Source of the DNA: Herminiimonas arsenicoxydans | GTDB lineage: Bacteria > Pseudomonadota > Gammaproteobacteria > Burkholderiales > Burkholderiaceae_D | Assembly: GCA_000026125.1 (NCBI GenBank) | Contig: CU207211.1 | Coordinates: 806,001-870,000 of the forward strand | Reading direction: 5' to 3' | DNA length: 64,000 nucleotides | Translations under genes and position numbers: made by a program | In this document: in pieces, positions 25,769-33,446 of the stretch | Layout: every line of letters starts with the position of its first letter | How positions within the stretch are numbered: position 1 is the first letter of the stretch | The notes under the pieces: model-generated | Told to the model about the DNA's origin: nothing | Databases searched by the model: none | What the model saw: only the letters and a program-made list of their open reading frames with translations

Positions 25769-26638
25769 TTATTTCAGCAGGCCGGCGTTGCGTGCAGCAG
25801 TTTCGATGGCAGCGTAATTTTCGGCTTTGGTTGGAATGAAACGTGTGGCACGTTGCAGTTCCAGAATTTCCTTGTCCTGCGGATTGTTGGCGTCCAGTGC
25901 CAGGAACGCATCGCTCAATTTCTTGCGCACCACAGGATTCATGTCCGAGCGCACGCTCCAGTTGTAATCGTAATAGCCGGGCGTCGTATAGAACACGCGT
26001 ACCTGCTGCGGGTTGACCTTGCCGGCAGCGACCAGCTTTTCCCATACCGAAATATTCAGGACGCCTGCATCAACCTTGCCACCGGAAACTGCGGCGACCG
26101 TGGCATCGTGTGCGCCAGAGAACGCAACGCGCTTCATGTCGGTATCAGGATTGATTTTTGCAGCCAGCAAATAGGAGCGTGGCATCAAGTGGCCGGAGGT
26201 GGACGATTCCGAACCGAAGCTGAAATTCTTGCCTTTCAGGTCGCCCAGCTTGGTGATGGATTTATCGGTGGTGATAAATACCGATTTGAATTTTTCATCT
26301 TCTTCACGCTGCACCAAGGGAATGATCTTGCCGCCGCTGCGTACATTTGCCTGCACAAAGGTAAAGCCGCCGAACCAGACCATGTCGAGCTTGTTGTTGA
26401 TCAAGCCTTCGACTGAAGCGGCATAGTCCGTCACTGGCGTAAATTCAACCTTCATGCCGAGCTTTTGCTCAAGATAGTTACCAAGCGGTTTGAACTTGCG
26501 CTGCAATTCGGTTGGTGCTTCATCGGGAATGGCGGATACGCGCAATACTTGCTGCGCATGAACAGGGCTGCTCATCGCCAGTGTTGCCAGGGCGGCTGCC
26601 ATCAAGGCGCGGAATTGCGAAACGGAGTAGCGAATCAT
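25769..26638 (-). CDS. PhnD-like periplasmic binding protein, putative selenate/selenite ABC transporter receptor
   Basis: A 289-residue periplasmic binding protein: signal peptide ending SSPVHA-QQVLRVSAIPDEAPTEL, then FKPLGNYLEQKLGMKVEF, DMVWFGGFTFVQAN and SFGSESSTSGHLMPRSYLL. It belongs to the phosphonate-binding superfamily. The subgroup beginning AIPDEAPTEL is, from family knowledge, the one catalogued as a putative selenate receptor (TIGR04553) that co-occurs with selD. Here selD lies 78 bases upstream on the same strand. Ligand is inferred from context; phosphonate or phosphite remain alternatives. Confidence 0.8.
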   Translation of the reverse strand: MIRYSVSQFRALMAAALATLAMSSPVHAQQVLRVSAIPDEAPTELQRKFKPLGNYLEQKLGMKVEFTPVTDYAASVEGLINNKLDMVWFGGFTFVQANVRSGGKIIPLVQREEDEKFKSVFITTDKSITKLGDLKGKNFSFGSESSTSGHLMPRSYLLAAKINPDTDMKRVAFSGAHDATVAAVSGGKVDAGVLNISVWEKLVAAGKVNPQQVRVFYTTPGYYDYNWSVRSDMNPVVRKKLSDAFLALDANNPQDKEILELQRATRFIPTKAENYAAIETAARNAGLLK

Positions 26639-26716
26639 GGATGAACCTTTTGTAGTGAAGGAAACTGCTTGAATAATGTTAAAAATGAAGCAGGGCAGGT
26701 GGCGCCCCAGTATTTG

Positions 26717-27772
26717 CTATCTCACCTCAACGCCGGGTTTCCCCGCGCGCATTTCACCGATCACGGCGGCCTCGGCAAAGCCGTCTTTTCTGAATAATTG
26801 CAATACCTGTTCGACGGCGTCCGGTGCGCATGACACCAGCAGTCCGCCGGCAGTTTGCGGATCGGTCAGCAGCGCCTGCTGTAGCGGGCTGATGGAAGGC
26901 GCCAATGTCACTTCGTGACCGTAACCCTGCCAGTTTCTTCCGGACGCGCCGGTGATGCATCCCAGTTCGGCCAATTGCCGCACTTGCGGCAAGAGCGGAA
27001 TCAGGGACATATCCAGTTGGGCAGATAGCCCGGCGCCACGCGCCAGTTCCAGCAAATGTCCGAGTACGCCAAAACCGGTGACATCGGTCAGCGCATGCAC
27101 GCCAGCGAGTTGCGCCAGCGCCTTGCCGGGCGTATTGAGTTTGGTCGTGTTGGCGATCATGGATGCGTAACCGGCTGCATCCAGCAGGTTTTTCTTCAAT
27201 GCCGCTGACAGTACGCCGACTCCTATCGGTTTACCCAGGATCAGTTGGTCGCCGGCACGCGCACTGGCATTGCGCTTGATATGCGACGGGTGCACAAGCC
27301 CCATCACAACCAGGCCGTAAATCGGTTCGACGGAATCGATCGTATGGCCGCCGGCAATCGGAATCCCTGCCTCTGCACAGATAGCTTCGCCGCCTTTCAG
27401 TATCAGGCCTATCGTTTCCAGCGGTAATTTTCCGACCGGCATGCCGACCAGTGCGAGCGCCATGATCGGGGTGCCGCCCATCGCATACACGTCTGAAATG
27501 GCATTGGTGGCGGCAATCCGGCCGAAGTCGTAAGGATCATCGACGATGGGCATGAAAAAGTCTGTGGTGGCAATCAGCGCCTGTTCGTCGTTGAGCCGGT
27601 AGACGGCCGCATCATCGGAGGTTTCTATGCCGACCAATAATTCTTTCGGCAGGGGAAAGCCGCCTGTACTTTTCAGTATCTGCGAGAGCACGCCAGGCGC
27701 AATTTTGCAGCCGCAGCCGCCGCCGTGCGAGAATTCGGTCAGTCTGATGATGGGTGGTGTTTCTGTCGTCAT
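26717..27772 (-). CDS. selD: Selenophosphate synthase (selenide, water dikinase)
   Basis: A 351-residue enzyme that makes selenophosphate from selenide and ATP, the selenium donor for tRNA and protein. The active-site loop HGGGCGCK has Cys20 and Lys23 at the positions of E. coli Cys17 and Lys20, so it is the cysteine, not selenocysteine, form. AIRS-type motifs follow: TTDFFMPIVDDPYDFGRIAA in outline, GGHTIDS, LTDVTGFGVLGHLLE and DPQTAGGLLVSC. The ATG at 27772 is preferred over an in-frame TTG at 27778. It starts 30 bases after mnmH in the same direction. Confidence 0.96.
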   Translation of the reverse strand: MTTETPPIIRLTEFSHGGGCGCKIAPGVLSQILKSTGGFPLPKELLVGIETSDDAAVYRLNDEQALIATTDFFMPIVDDPYDFGRIAATNAISDVYAMGGTPIMALALVGMPVGKLPLETIGLILKGGEAICAEAGIPIAGGHTIDSVEPIYGLVVMGLVHPSHIKRNASARAGDQLILGKPIGVGVLSAALKKNLLDAAGYASMIANTTKLNTPGKALAQLAGVHALTDVTGFGVLGHLLELARGAGLSAQLDMSLIPLLPQVRQLAELGCITGASGRNWQGYGHEVTLAPSISPLQQALLTDPQTAGGLLVSCAPDAVEQVLQLFRKDGFAEAAVIGEMRAGKPGVEVR

Positions 27773-27802
27773 GTACAACCTGTCTTTTAAATTAGCGCCG
27801 GC

Positions 27803-28882
27803 TCAGGCGGCTGGGAAATTGTCTGCGGATTGACGCAACTGCCGGGCCGCCTGCTGGAAGCTCGCCTCGGAGATATCTGCCAGCGTGAGGGTTTGTGCCT
27901 GTTGCAATTGAATGAAATTACGCTTGATCGATTGCAGATAGCCCGGATCGTAATGCGTGCGCAGCAACTCGTCCACCAGCTCGGATGTCTGATTCGACAG
28001 CGCGAGTTGATGCCATTGTGCGATTCTTTCGCGGCCATGCAAGGGGATCAGGAAATCGAGTTGCGTATTGAGCTGCGCCGGATACGCAATAAAGTGCGCA
28101 TACTCTTCCATCAGCAAGGCAACCCGATGCGGAGTGGAAAGATGCACCGTGGTACAGGGTGAGGCACGCATTTTTTCCATCAACTGATCCGGCACCCGCA
28201 ACTTGCCTACTTTCTTGCTCTCCGCCTCGACGAAAATCGGCCGCACCGGATCGAAACCGCTTAACAATTCCCACAGCAGACTTTCAAACCGCTTCTGCGA
28301 TGGTTGCGGCGCGGCAGGCAAATCGCCCAGTACCGAGCCGCGATGCGCTGCCAGCTTTTCCAGATCCAGTACCTGCGCGCCCTGGCTTGCCAAGACTCGC
28401 AGCAGGCGACTTTTGCCGCTTCCAGTCGGGCCGCATAACACATTGAAGTGCAAGGCCTGCGGCAAAACGGCCAGTTCGGCATTCACATGGCTGCGATAGG
28501 CTTTGTACCCGCCGTCCAGTTGTGCGACCGGCCACCCGATGCGCGCCAAGATGTGCGCCATGGCGCCGCTGCGATTGCCGCCGCGCCAGCAATAAATCAG
28601 GGGTTTCCAGTTTTGCGGCTGATCGAGAAACTGGCTTTCGATATGCTGAGCGATATTTTTTGCCACCAGCACTGCCCCCAGCTTCTTCGCCTCGAATGCA
28701 CCGACCGTCTTGTACATGGTGCCAACCTGTACACGCTGTTCATTGTCGAGAACAGGGCAATTGATGGCGCCGGGAATATGGTCTTCGAGAAACTCTGCCG
28801 GACTGCGCACGTCAATGATGGCATCGAACTGCGCGAGTTGCGGTCGAAGCTCACTGAAGGAGAGTACGGCTGGGTACTTCAT
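27803..28882 (-). CDS. mnmH: tRNA 2-selenouridine synthase
   Basis: A 359-residue enzyme (SelU/YbbB) that converts 2-thiouridine at the tRNA wobble position 34 to 2-selenouridine through a geranylated intermediate, using selenophosphate from SelD. The N-terminal rhodanese domain contains the catalytic loop YCWRGGNRSG (Cys98); the C-terminal P-loop domain has GPTGSGKS (residues 151-158). It heads the minus-strand run mnmH-selD-receptor-ATPase-permeases, the most direct evidence that the transporter handles selenium. The ATG at 28882 has only a weak ribosome-binding site. Confidence 0.95.
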   Translation of the reverse strand: MKYPAVLSFSELRPQLAQFDAIIDVRSPAEFLEDHIPGAINCPVLDNEQRVQVGTMYKTVGAFEAKKLGAVLVAKNIAQHIESQFLDQPQNWKPLIYCWRGGNRSGAMAHILARIGWPVAQLDGGYKAYRSHVNAELAVLPQALHFNVLCGPTGSGKSRLLRVLASQGAQVLDLEKLAAHRGSVLGDLPAAPQPSQKRFESLLWELLSGFDPVRPIFVEAESKKVGKLRVPDQLMEKMRASPCTTVHLSTPHRVALLMEEYAHFIAYPAQLNTQLDFLIPLHGRERIAQWHQLALSNQTSELVDELLRTHYDPGYLQSIKRNFIQLQQAQTLTLADISEASFQQAARQLRQSADNFPAA

Positions 28883-29045
28883 TGTGGAGTTAGTTGGCGA
28901 ATGGAATGGCGACCATTATCGCTGATAAAGCGAAAACGCTGATTTCCATTGCGGGAAATTATCCACTGAGCAAGAACTTCCTTGTATGAAGGAACGGTAC
29001 ACTACGGGCGCTTTCATTTTTATCGCCGGATTTATTGCTCGAATC

Positions 29046-29861
29046 ATGATCATTACTATCAACGAAGACCTGCGCGCCTATATCGACCCATTAACCGAAG
29101 ATGAATACGCTGCGCTGGAACGCAGTCTGCTGTCGGAAGGCTGTCGTGATGCATTGGTATTGTGGGGCGACCTTTTGGTCGACGGTCACAATCGCTATGG
29201 CATCTGCCAGAAACATGGCTTGCCTTTCAATACTGTACAGAACCAGGCTTTTCAATCGATGGACGATGTGCATCTGTGGATGATAGACAATCATCTCGGG
29301 CGGCGCAGCGTATCGGATTTCCAGAGAGGCGTGCTCGCCTTGCGCAAGAAAGAAATTGTCTCCGCTCGTGTGGCGCAGCAGTCGCCCGCAGCATCTGCCG
29401 GTGACGCTGTGTATGCACAGGCAGAGCAAGAGTCAGTCAAAGAATCGCCCTTGAGCCGTGAAGCCGTTGCGCGCGCCGCGCGCATGAGTAGCGCGACACT
29501 GGGACAAATCGAAAAAATCCAGAAAACCGCCGCCCCGGAGCTGGTCACCGCGATCAAGTCCGGCGCCATTTCCATTAACGCCGCTGCCGCGGTCGCTTCC
29601 TTGCCGAGCGAAAAGCAGGTCGCAGCCGTAGCCGGGGGCAAGAAGGAGTTACGCCAGGTCGCAAGGCAGGTACGTGAAGCCAGATTGCCGCAGAAGCCTA
29701 AAGTTGAATTGGCGACCCCACCGGATGGCGCTTCGGCAGAGCAAGTCGAAATTTATCGCCTGAACGTCTTGCTCGCGGCAGTCACAGAAGAGCGCGATCT
29801 GTTGAAAAAGAAAGTGCAGAATCTGACGATCGCACTGGCAGAGGTACGCAGCGAACAGTAA
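29046..29861 (+). CDS. ParB N-terminal-like domain protein
   Basis: A 271-residue protein. Residues ~10-75 match the ParB/Srx-type nuclease-or-partition fold (IDPLTEDEYAALERSLLSEG, then LVDGHNRYGICQKHG), followed by DNHLGRRSVSDFQRG, a helix-turn-helix-like middle (SREAVARAARMSSATLGQIEKI) and a C-terminal coiled coil (RLNVLLAAVTEERDLLKKKV). Such stand-alone proteins are common on plasmids, prophages and integrative elements. ATG 29046 (MIITINEDLR) fits better than ATG 28986. It is divergent from mnmH. Target and function unknown. Confidence 0.75.
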   Translation: MIITINEDLRAYIDPLTEDEYAALERSLLSEGCRDALVLWGDLLVDGHNRYGICQKHGLPFNTVQNQAFQSMDDVHLWMIDNHLGRRSVSDFQRGVLALRKKEIVSARVAQQSPAASAGDAVYAQAEQESVKESPLSREAVARAARMSSATLGQIEKIQKTAAPELVTAIKSGAISINAAAAVASLPSEKQVAAVAGGKKELRQVARQVREARLPQKPKVELATPPDGASAEQVEIYRLNVLLAAVTEERDLLKKKVQNLTIALAEVRSEQ

Positions 29862-29893
29862 TGCACCACCGTGCTTCTGCGCGGCACACCATG

Positions 29894-29929
29894 TATGCAC
29901 TTTACTGCATATGTCTTTTAAGGCATAAT
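29894..29929 (+). promoter_or_regulatory. Predicted promoter with overlapping inverted repeat before the XRE gene
   Basis: TTTACT (29901-29906) and CATAAT (29924-29929) are 17 bases apart. TATGCA-CTTTAC-TGCATA (29894-29911) is a perfect 6-bp inverted repeat overlapping the -35, a layout expected of autoregulation by the downstream helix-turn-helix protein. Prediction only. Confidence 0.4.
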
Positions 29930-29960
29930 TAGCAGTTGAATCCAGATGGGGATTGGTAAT

Positions 29961-30317
29961 ATGGTGGCGAAAAAACAGGGCGCACTCGTGCCTGTGCATA
30001 CTATTGCTCGTAACAAGCCGTTAGCGTCTGATGCTATGGCGCTGGCCACCCTGAAAGACCTGCGCAAGCGCGCCGGACAGACTCAGGAAGAAATGGCTGC
30101 CGCTCTGGGCGTCGGCCAGGAAACAATCTCCCGACTGGAAAAACGCAGCGATATGCTGCTTTCGACTTTGCATCACTACGTCGAAAGCATAGGTGGCCAG
30201 CTTGCTTTAGTGGCGACCTTTCCCGATCAGCCGCCCGTGATCATCGATCACCGCGGTGACAAAAAACGCGCGCCGAAGAAACGCAGCCGGTCTGCGTCCG
30301 ATCACGGCGAGCCCTAG
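29961..30317 (+). CDS. XRE-type helix-turn-helix regulator (HigA-antitoxin-like)
   Basis: A 118-residue protein with a Cro/C1-type domain: LATLKDLRKRAGQTQEEMAAALGVGQETISRLEKRSD, read in parts, followed by LSTLHHYVESIGGQLALVATFPD, a C-terminal pattern shared with HigA-like antitoxins. The tail is strongly basic (KKRAPKKRSRS). No toxin gene is adjacent, so it is an orphan regulator. ATG 29961 has GGGGA eight bases upstream; ATG 29946 is in frame and also possible. It lies 18 bases before nspC and may regulate the polyamine genes. Confidence 0.8.
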   Translation: MVAKKQGALVPVHTIARNKPLASDAMALATLKDLRKRAGQTQEEMAAALGVGQETISRLEKRSDMLLSTLHHYVESIGGQLALVATFPDQPPVIIDHRGDKKRAPKKRSRSASDHGEP

Positions 30318-30335
30318 CTTCCCTGAATATTCCAC

Positions 30336-31433
30336 ATGATTTCTACTCCCTACTATCTGATAGACAAATCAGCCCTGCTACGCAATCTGCAAGTGATCGA
30401 TCAGGTTCGAGAACGATCTGGTGCCAAGGTTCTGCTGGCCTTGAAGTGTTTTGCCACCTGGTCGGTGTTCGATCTGATGCAGCAGTATATGGATGGCACC
30501 ACTTCTTCGTCGCTCTACGAAGTCAAGCTGGGACATCAGAAATTCGGCGGTGAAACACATGCGTACAGCGTGGCGTTTGCCGACCATGAAATTGACGAGG
30601 TCGTCGCGCACTGCGACAAGATCATCTTCAATTCGATTAGCCAGTTTCAGCGCTTTTCTTCCCACGCCGGAAATAAACCAAAAGGTTTGCGCCTGAACCC
30701 TGGCGTCAGCTGTGCCAGCTTCGATCTGGCTGATCCGGCCCGTCCGTTCAGCCGCCTGGGAGAATCGGATCCCGCACGGATTCTGTCCATCATCGATCAG
30801 CTGGATGGCGTGATGATCCACAACAATTGCGAGAACAGAGATTTCGAACGTTTCGATGCCTTGCTCACCGAGGTTGAGCAACGTTACGGAGAGATCCTGC
30901 ATAGACTGAGTTGGGTCAGTCTTGGCGGCGGCATCAGCTTCACGACGCCTGGTTATTCAATAGACGCTTTTTGCGAGCGTCTACGCCGTTTTGCGCAGAC
31001 CTACGACGTACAGGTCTACCTTGAACCCGGCGAAGCGACCGTGCGCGATACCACTACGCTGGAAGTCAGCGTAGTGGACATCGGTTTCAATGGCAAGAAT
31101 CTGGCAGTGGTGGACAGCTCCACAGAAGCGCACATGCTCGATCTCTTGATCTATCGTGAAACTGCGCCGATAAAGAATGCGCAAGGCGATCACGCGTATC
31201 AGATTTGCGGAAAAACCTGTCTGGCTGGCGACATTTTTGGCGAGGCGCGGTTTGAACAACCTCTGCAAATAGGCGATCGCATCTCAATTGGCGATGCCGG
31301 CGGCTACACCATGGTCAAGAAAAACTGGTTCAACGGGGTGCACATGCCGGCCATTGCCATCAAGGAGGCCGATGGCAGCGTACGTGCGGTACGCGAGTTT
31401 TCATTTGATGACTATGTCAGTAGCTTGTCCTGA
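30336..31433 (+). CDS. nspC: Carboxynorspermidine/carboxyspermidine decarboxylase
   Basis: A 365-residue PLP-dependent decarboxylase of the alanine-racemase fold that makes norspermidine or spermidine from the carboxy precursor. PLP Lys37 lies in LLALKCFATWSVF; conserved stretches include SVSFAD-like YSVAFADHEID, HNNCEN, LGGGISF, LEPGEA and GKTCLAGDIFG. It pairs with the dehydrogenase 39 bases downstream, giving the two-step route from aspartate semialdehyde and a diamine that bypasses S-adenosylmethionine decarboxylase and spermidine synthase. Whether the product is spermidine or norspermidine cannot be told. Confidence 0.93.
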   Translation: MISTPYYLIDKSALLRNLQVIDQVRERSGAKVLLALKCFATWSVFDLMQQYMDGTTSSSLYEVKLGHQKFGGETHAYSVAFADHEIDEVVAHCDKIIFNSISQFQRFSSHAGNKPKGLRLNPGVSCASFDLADPARPFSRLGESDPARILSIIDQLDGVMIHNNCENRDFERFDALLTEVEQRYGEILHRLSWVSLGGGISFTTPGYSIDAFCERLRRFAQTYDVQVYLEPGEATVRDTTTLEVSVVDIGFNGKNLAVVDSSTEAHMLDLLIYRETAPIKNAQGDHAYQICGKTCLAGDIFGEARFEQPLQIGDRISIGDAGGYTMVKKNWFNGVHMPAIAIKEADGSVRAVREFSFDDYVSSLS

Positions 31434-31472
31434 CGACAGAAATACAAATTTACGTGAAGGGGAGGTAATTCA

Positions 31473-32762
31473 ATGAAGCGCAATGTCCTCATTATCGGCG
31501 CGGGCGGGGTAGCGCACGTTGTGGCGCATAAATGTGCCCAGAACAATGCCGTGCTCGGTGATATTCATATCGCATCGCGCACCTTGTCCAAGTGTCGCGC
31601 CATCATCGATTCCGTCCATGAAAAAGGCAGTATGCAGCAGGATAGACACTTGCAGGCACATGCGCTTGATGCGCTGGATATCGATGCTACCAAGTTCCTG
31701 ATCCGTGCCACGCATAGCCGGATTGTCATCAATGCAGGCTCGCCGTTCCTGAACATGTCAGTGTTGCAGGCATGCATCGAGACGGGCGCAGCCTATTTGG
31801 ACACCGCCATTCACGAAGACCCCAGCAAAGTGTGCGAAACGCCCCCCTGGTATGCCAATTACGAATGGAAACGACGTCAGGCTTGCAAGGACGCCAGAGT
31901 CACCGCCGTGCTGGGTGTGGGCTTTGACCCGGGCGTGGTCAACGCCTATGCACGCTATGCGCTGGACACCTGTTTCGATAGTGTGGATTCGATCGACATC
32001 ATTGACATCAATGCGGGTAATCACGGCCGTTACTTTGCGACTAACTTCGATCCGGAAATCAATTTCCGCGAGTTCACCTCGACAGTCTGGTCCTGGGAGA
32101 ACAATGCATGGAAGGCGAATGCCATGTTCGAGCGTTCGCAAGAATGGGATATGCCGGTGACGGGCAAGAGCACCACCTACCTGACCGGGCACGATGAACT
32201 GCATTCCATGTCGCAGAATCTAGGTGTGCCGAACATTCGTTTCTGGATGAGTTTTGGCGAACACTACATCAATGTTTTCACGGTCCTCAAGAATCTGGGT
32301 TTGTTGTCCGAGCAGCCGGTGCGCACGGCACGAGGTTTGGAAGTAGTACCGCTGGAAGTCGTCAAAGCCGTACTACCCGATCCTGCCTCATTGGCAGCCG
32401 GTTACACCGGCAAGACCTGTATCGGCGATCTGATCAAGGGCGTCAAGAATGGCATTCCGCAGGAAGTGTTGATCTACAACGTCTGTGATCACAAAGTGTG
32501 TTTTGAGGAAGTGGGTAGTCAGGCCATTTCCTACACTGCCGGCGTGCCTGCCGTGGCGGCGGCCATGCTGATCGCTAATGGGACGTGGGATGTCGGCGAG
32601 ATGGTCAATGTGGAAGAGCTTGATCCGATGCCATTCATCGCCTTGATGAACCGGATGGGGCTAGTGACGCGCATCCGCGATGCACAAGGGGATAGGGTGG
32701 TCGATCCAGAGCTGGACATGGATCAGAAAGCCGTCGCAGGCAGACGCGTCAGCTATGGATGA
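31473..32762 (+). CDS. Carboxynorspermidine/carboxyspermidine dehydrogenase (saccharopine dehydrogenase family)
   Basis: A 429-residue NADPH-dependent enzyme that condenses aspartate semialdehyde with diaminopropane or putrescine. The N-terminal Rossmann motif is VLIIGAGGVAHVVAHKCAQN; conserved family stretches include VINAGSPFLNMSVLQACIETG in outline, LGVGFDPGVVNAYARYA, DINAGNHGRYFATNFDPE and AVAAAMLIANG. A very strong ribosome-binding site (GGGGAGG) precedes ATG 31473. It follows nspC as the second gene of a polyamine operon and is the last gene before the scarred intergenic region. Confidence 0.92.
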   Translation: MKRNVLIIGAGGVAHVVAHKCAQNNAVLGDIHIASRTLSKCRAIIDSVHEKGSMQQDRHLQAHALDALDIDATKFLIRATHSRIVINAGSPFLNMSVLQACIETGAAYLDTAIHEDPSKVCETPPWYANYEWKRRQACKDARVTAVLGVGFDPGVVNAYARYALDTCFDSVDSIDIIDINAGNHGRYFATNFDPEINFREFTSTVWSWENNAWKANAMFERSQEWDMPVTGKSTTYLTGHDELHSMSQNLGVPNIRFWMSFGEHYINVFTVLKNLGLLSEQPVRTARGLEVVPLEVVKAVLPDPASLAAGYTGKTCIGDLIKGVKNGIPQEVLIYNVCDHKVCFEEVGSQAISYTAGVPAVAAAMLIANGTWDVGEMVNVEELDPMPFIALMNRMGLVTRIRDAQGDRVVDPELDMDQKAVAGRRVSYG

Positions 32763-32846
32763 GTTGCTACTCGGTGGGATGAGAGGCGCGGCGCTATCCG
32801 CTGAACGGGGTGTCTTGCGATTTAGAGATTGAGCCTAACCTTAATT

Positions 32847-33145
32847 TCAGGCTAAGGCCAGCGAGCGCCGGAGGAGTGTATCCAGCTCCGGCGCTCGCTG
32901 GCGAGTTGCTATTTGAACTTGCCAGTCTTGGTTGTTAGCTAAGCAATGGCGAATACCAATCCGGATTGTATAGAGCAGTTCCTTGCGCAACTGTTCCAGG
33001 CTCTTGGGCTATAACAGGGCGCGGGCAATGTCCAGCACACTGAGCGCGCCGTGTTTGCCTTTAGGCCAATGGGTGAATGGCGGTCTGGCGTCGGTAAGCA
33101 AGGTGAACTCGCCGCGTTCTTGGAGCAAGTGGAAGAGCTTCTGGT
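32847..33145 (-). pseudogene. Decayed C-terminal gene fragment, family not recognised
   Basis: On the minus strand one frame reads protein-like for about 99 codons to a natural TGA: LLQERGEFTLLTDARPPF, HWPKGKHGALSVLDIARALL, then an internal TAG at 33009-33011, then PKSLEQLRKELLYTIRIGIR and NNQDWQVQIATRQRAPELD. Another stop closes the frame upstream at 33146. No start codon with a ribosome-binding site exists. It looks like the tail of a broken gene; I do not recognise its family. Confidence 0.4.
32857..32902. repeat. Perfect 17-bp inverted repeat
   Basis: GCCAGCGAGCGCCGGAG (32857-32873) and CTCCGGCGCTCGCTGGC (32886-32902) are exact inverse copies with a 12-base loop. There is no T-run, so it is not a standard terminator; it is far more G+C-rich than its surroundings. 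Confidence 0.8.
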
Positions 33146-33264
33146 CTCAAGTGATAAGTAATGAGGAAAAGTAAAAGGACGAATTTATTTATAAATTAAT
33201 CAATCTACTGTCGCCGCATCTGAAGTGGTTGGGGGGTAGAGAGAAATTCTGCAACTAAATCCAT

Positions 33265-33323
33265 AATCTCAACTATTGAGGCAAAAATCTCACCTTCTGC
33301 GGCAACAATCTCAACTTCCGTGT
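33265..33323 (-). mobile_element. IS21-family-like terminal end remnant
   Basis: Three copies of AATCTCA(A/C)CT occur at 33265, 33286 and 33307, exactly 21 bases apart, and end in GTGTCA. Read on the minus strand this is a TGACAC tip followed by repeats of GTTGAGATT, the multiple-terminal-repeat style of IS21-family ends. No istA or istB gene remains, so this is a relic. Family assignment is from pattern recall. Confidence 0.5.
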
Positions 33324-33446
33324 CACTTTACGAAAGAAATTCTATATACGTTTTTCTTCTAACAAAATGCAAAAAGATTCGTTCTACTTATAACGACTAA
33401 ATGTGATTATTGCGTCCTGTTAGTCATATTCGTAATAAGAGAACTT

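Larger units (their letters stand above)
32763..33446. other. Scarred intergenic region between the polyamine genes and cysT
   Basis: 684 bases without an intact gene. From left to right it holds a decayed minus-strand reading frame with a 17-bp perfect inverted repeat inside it, an A+T-rich stretch, an IS21-type element end with three 21-base-spaced copies of a short motif, and an A+T-rich 123-base region that must include the cysT promoter. This is the right border of the block that separates sbp from cysT. Confidence 0.7.

Noticed and set aside
24892-26638. Annotation of the ABC transporter as a phosphonate importer.
   Set aside because: No C-P lyase, phosphonatase or phosphite dehydrogenase is present, while selD and mnmH are directly upstream on the same strand.
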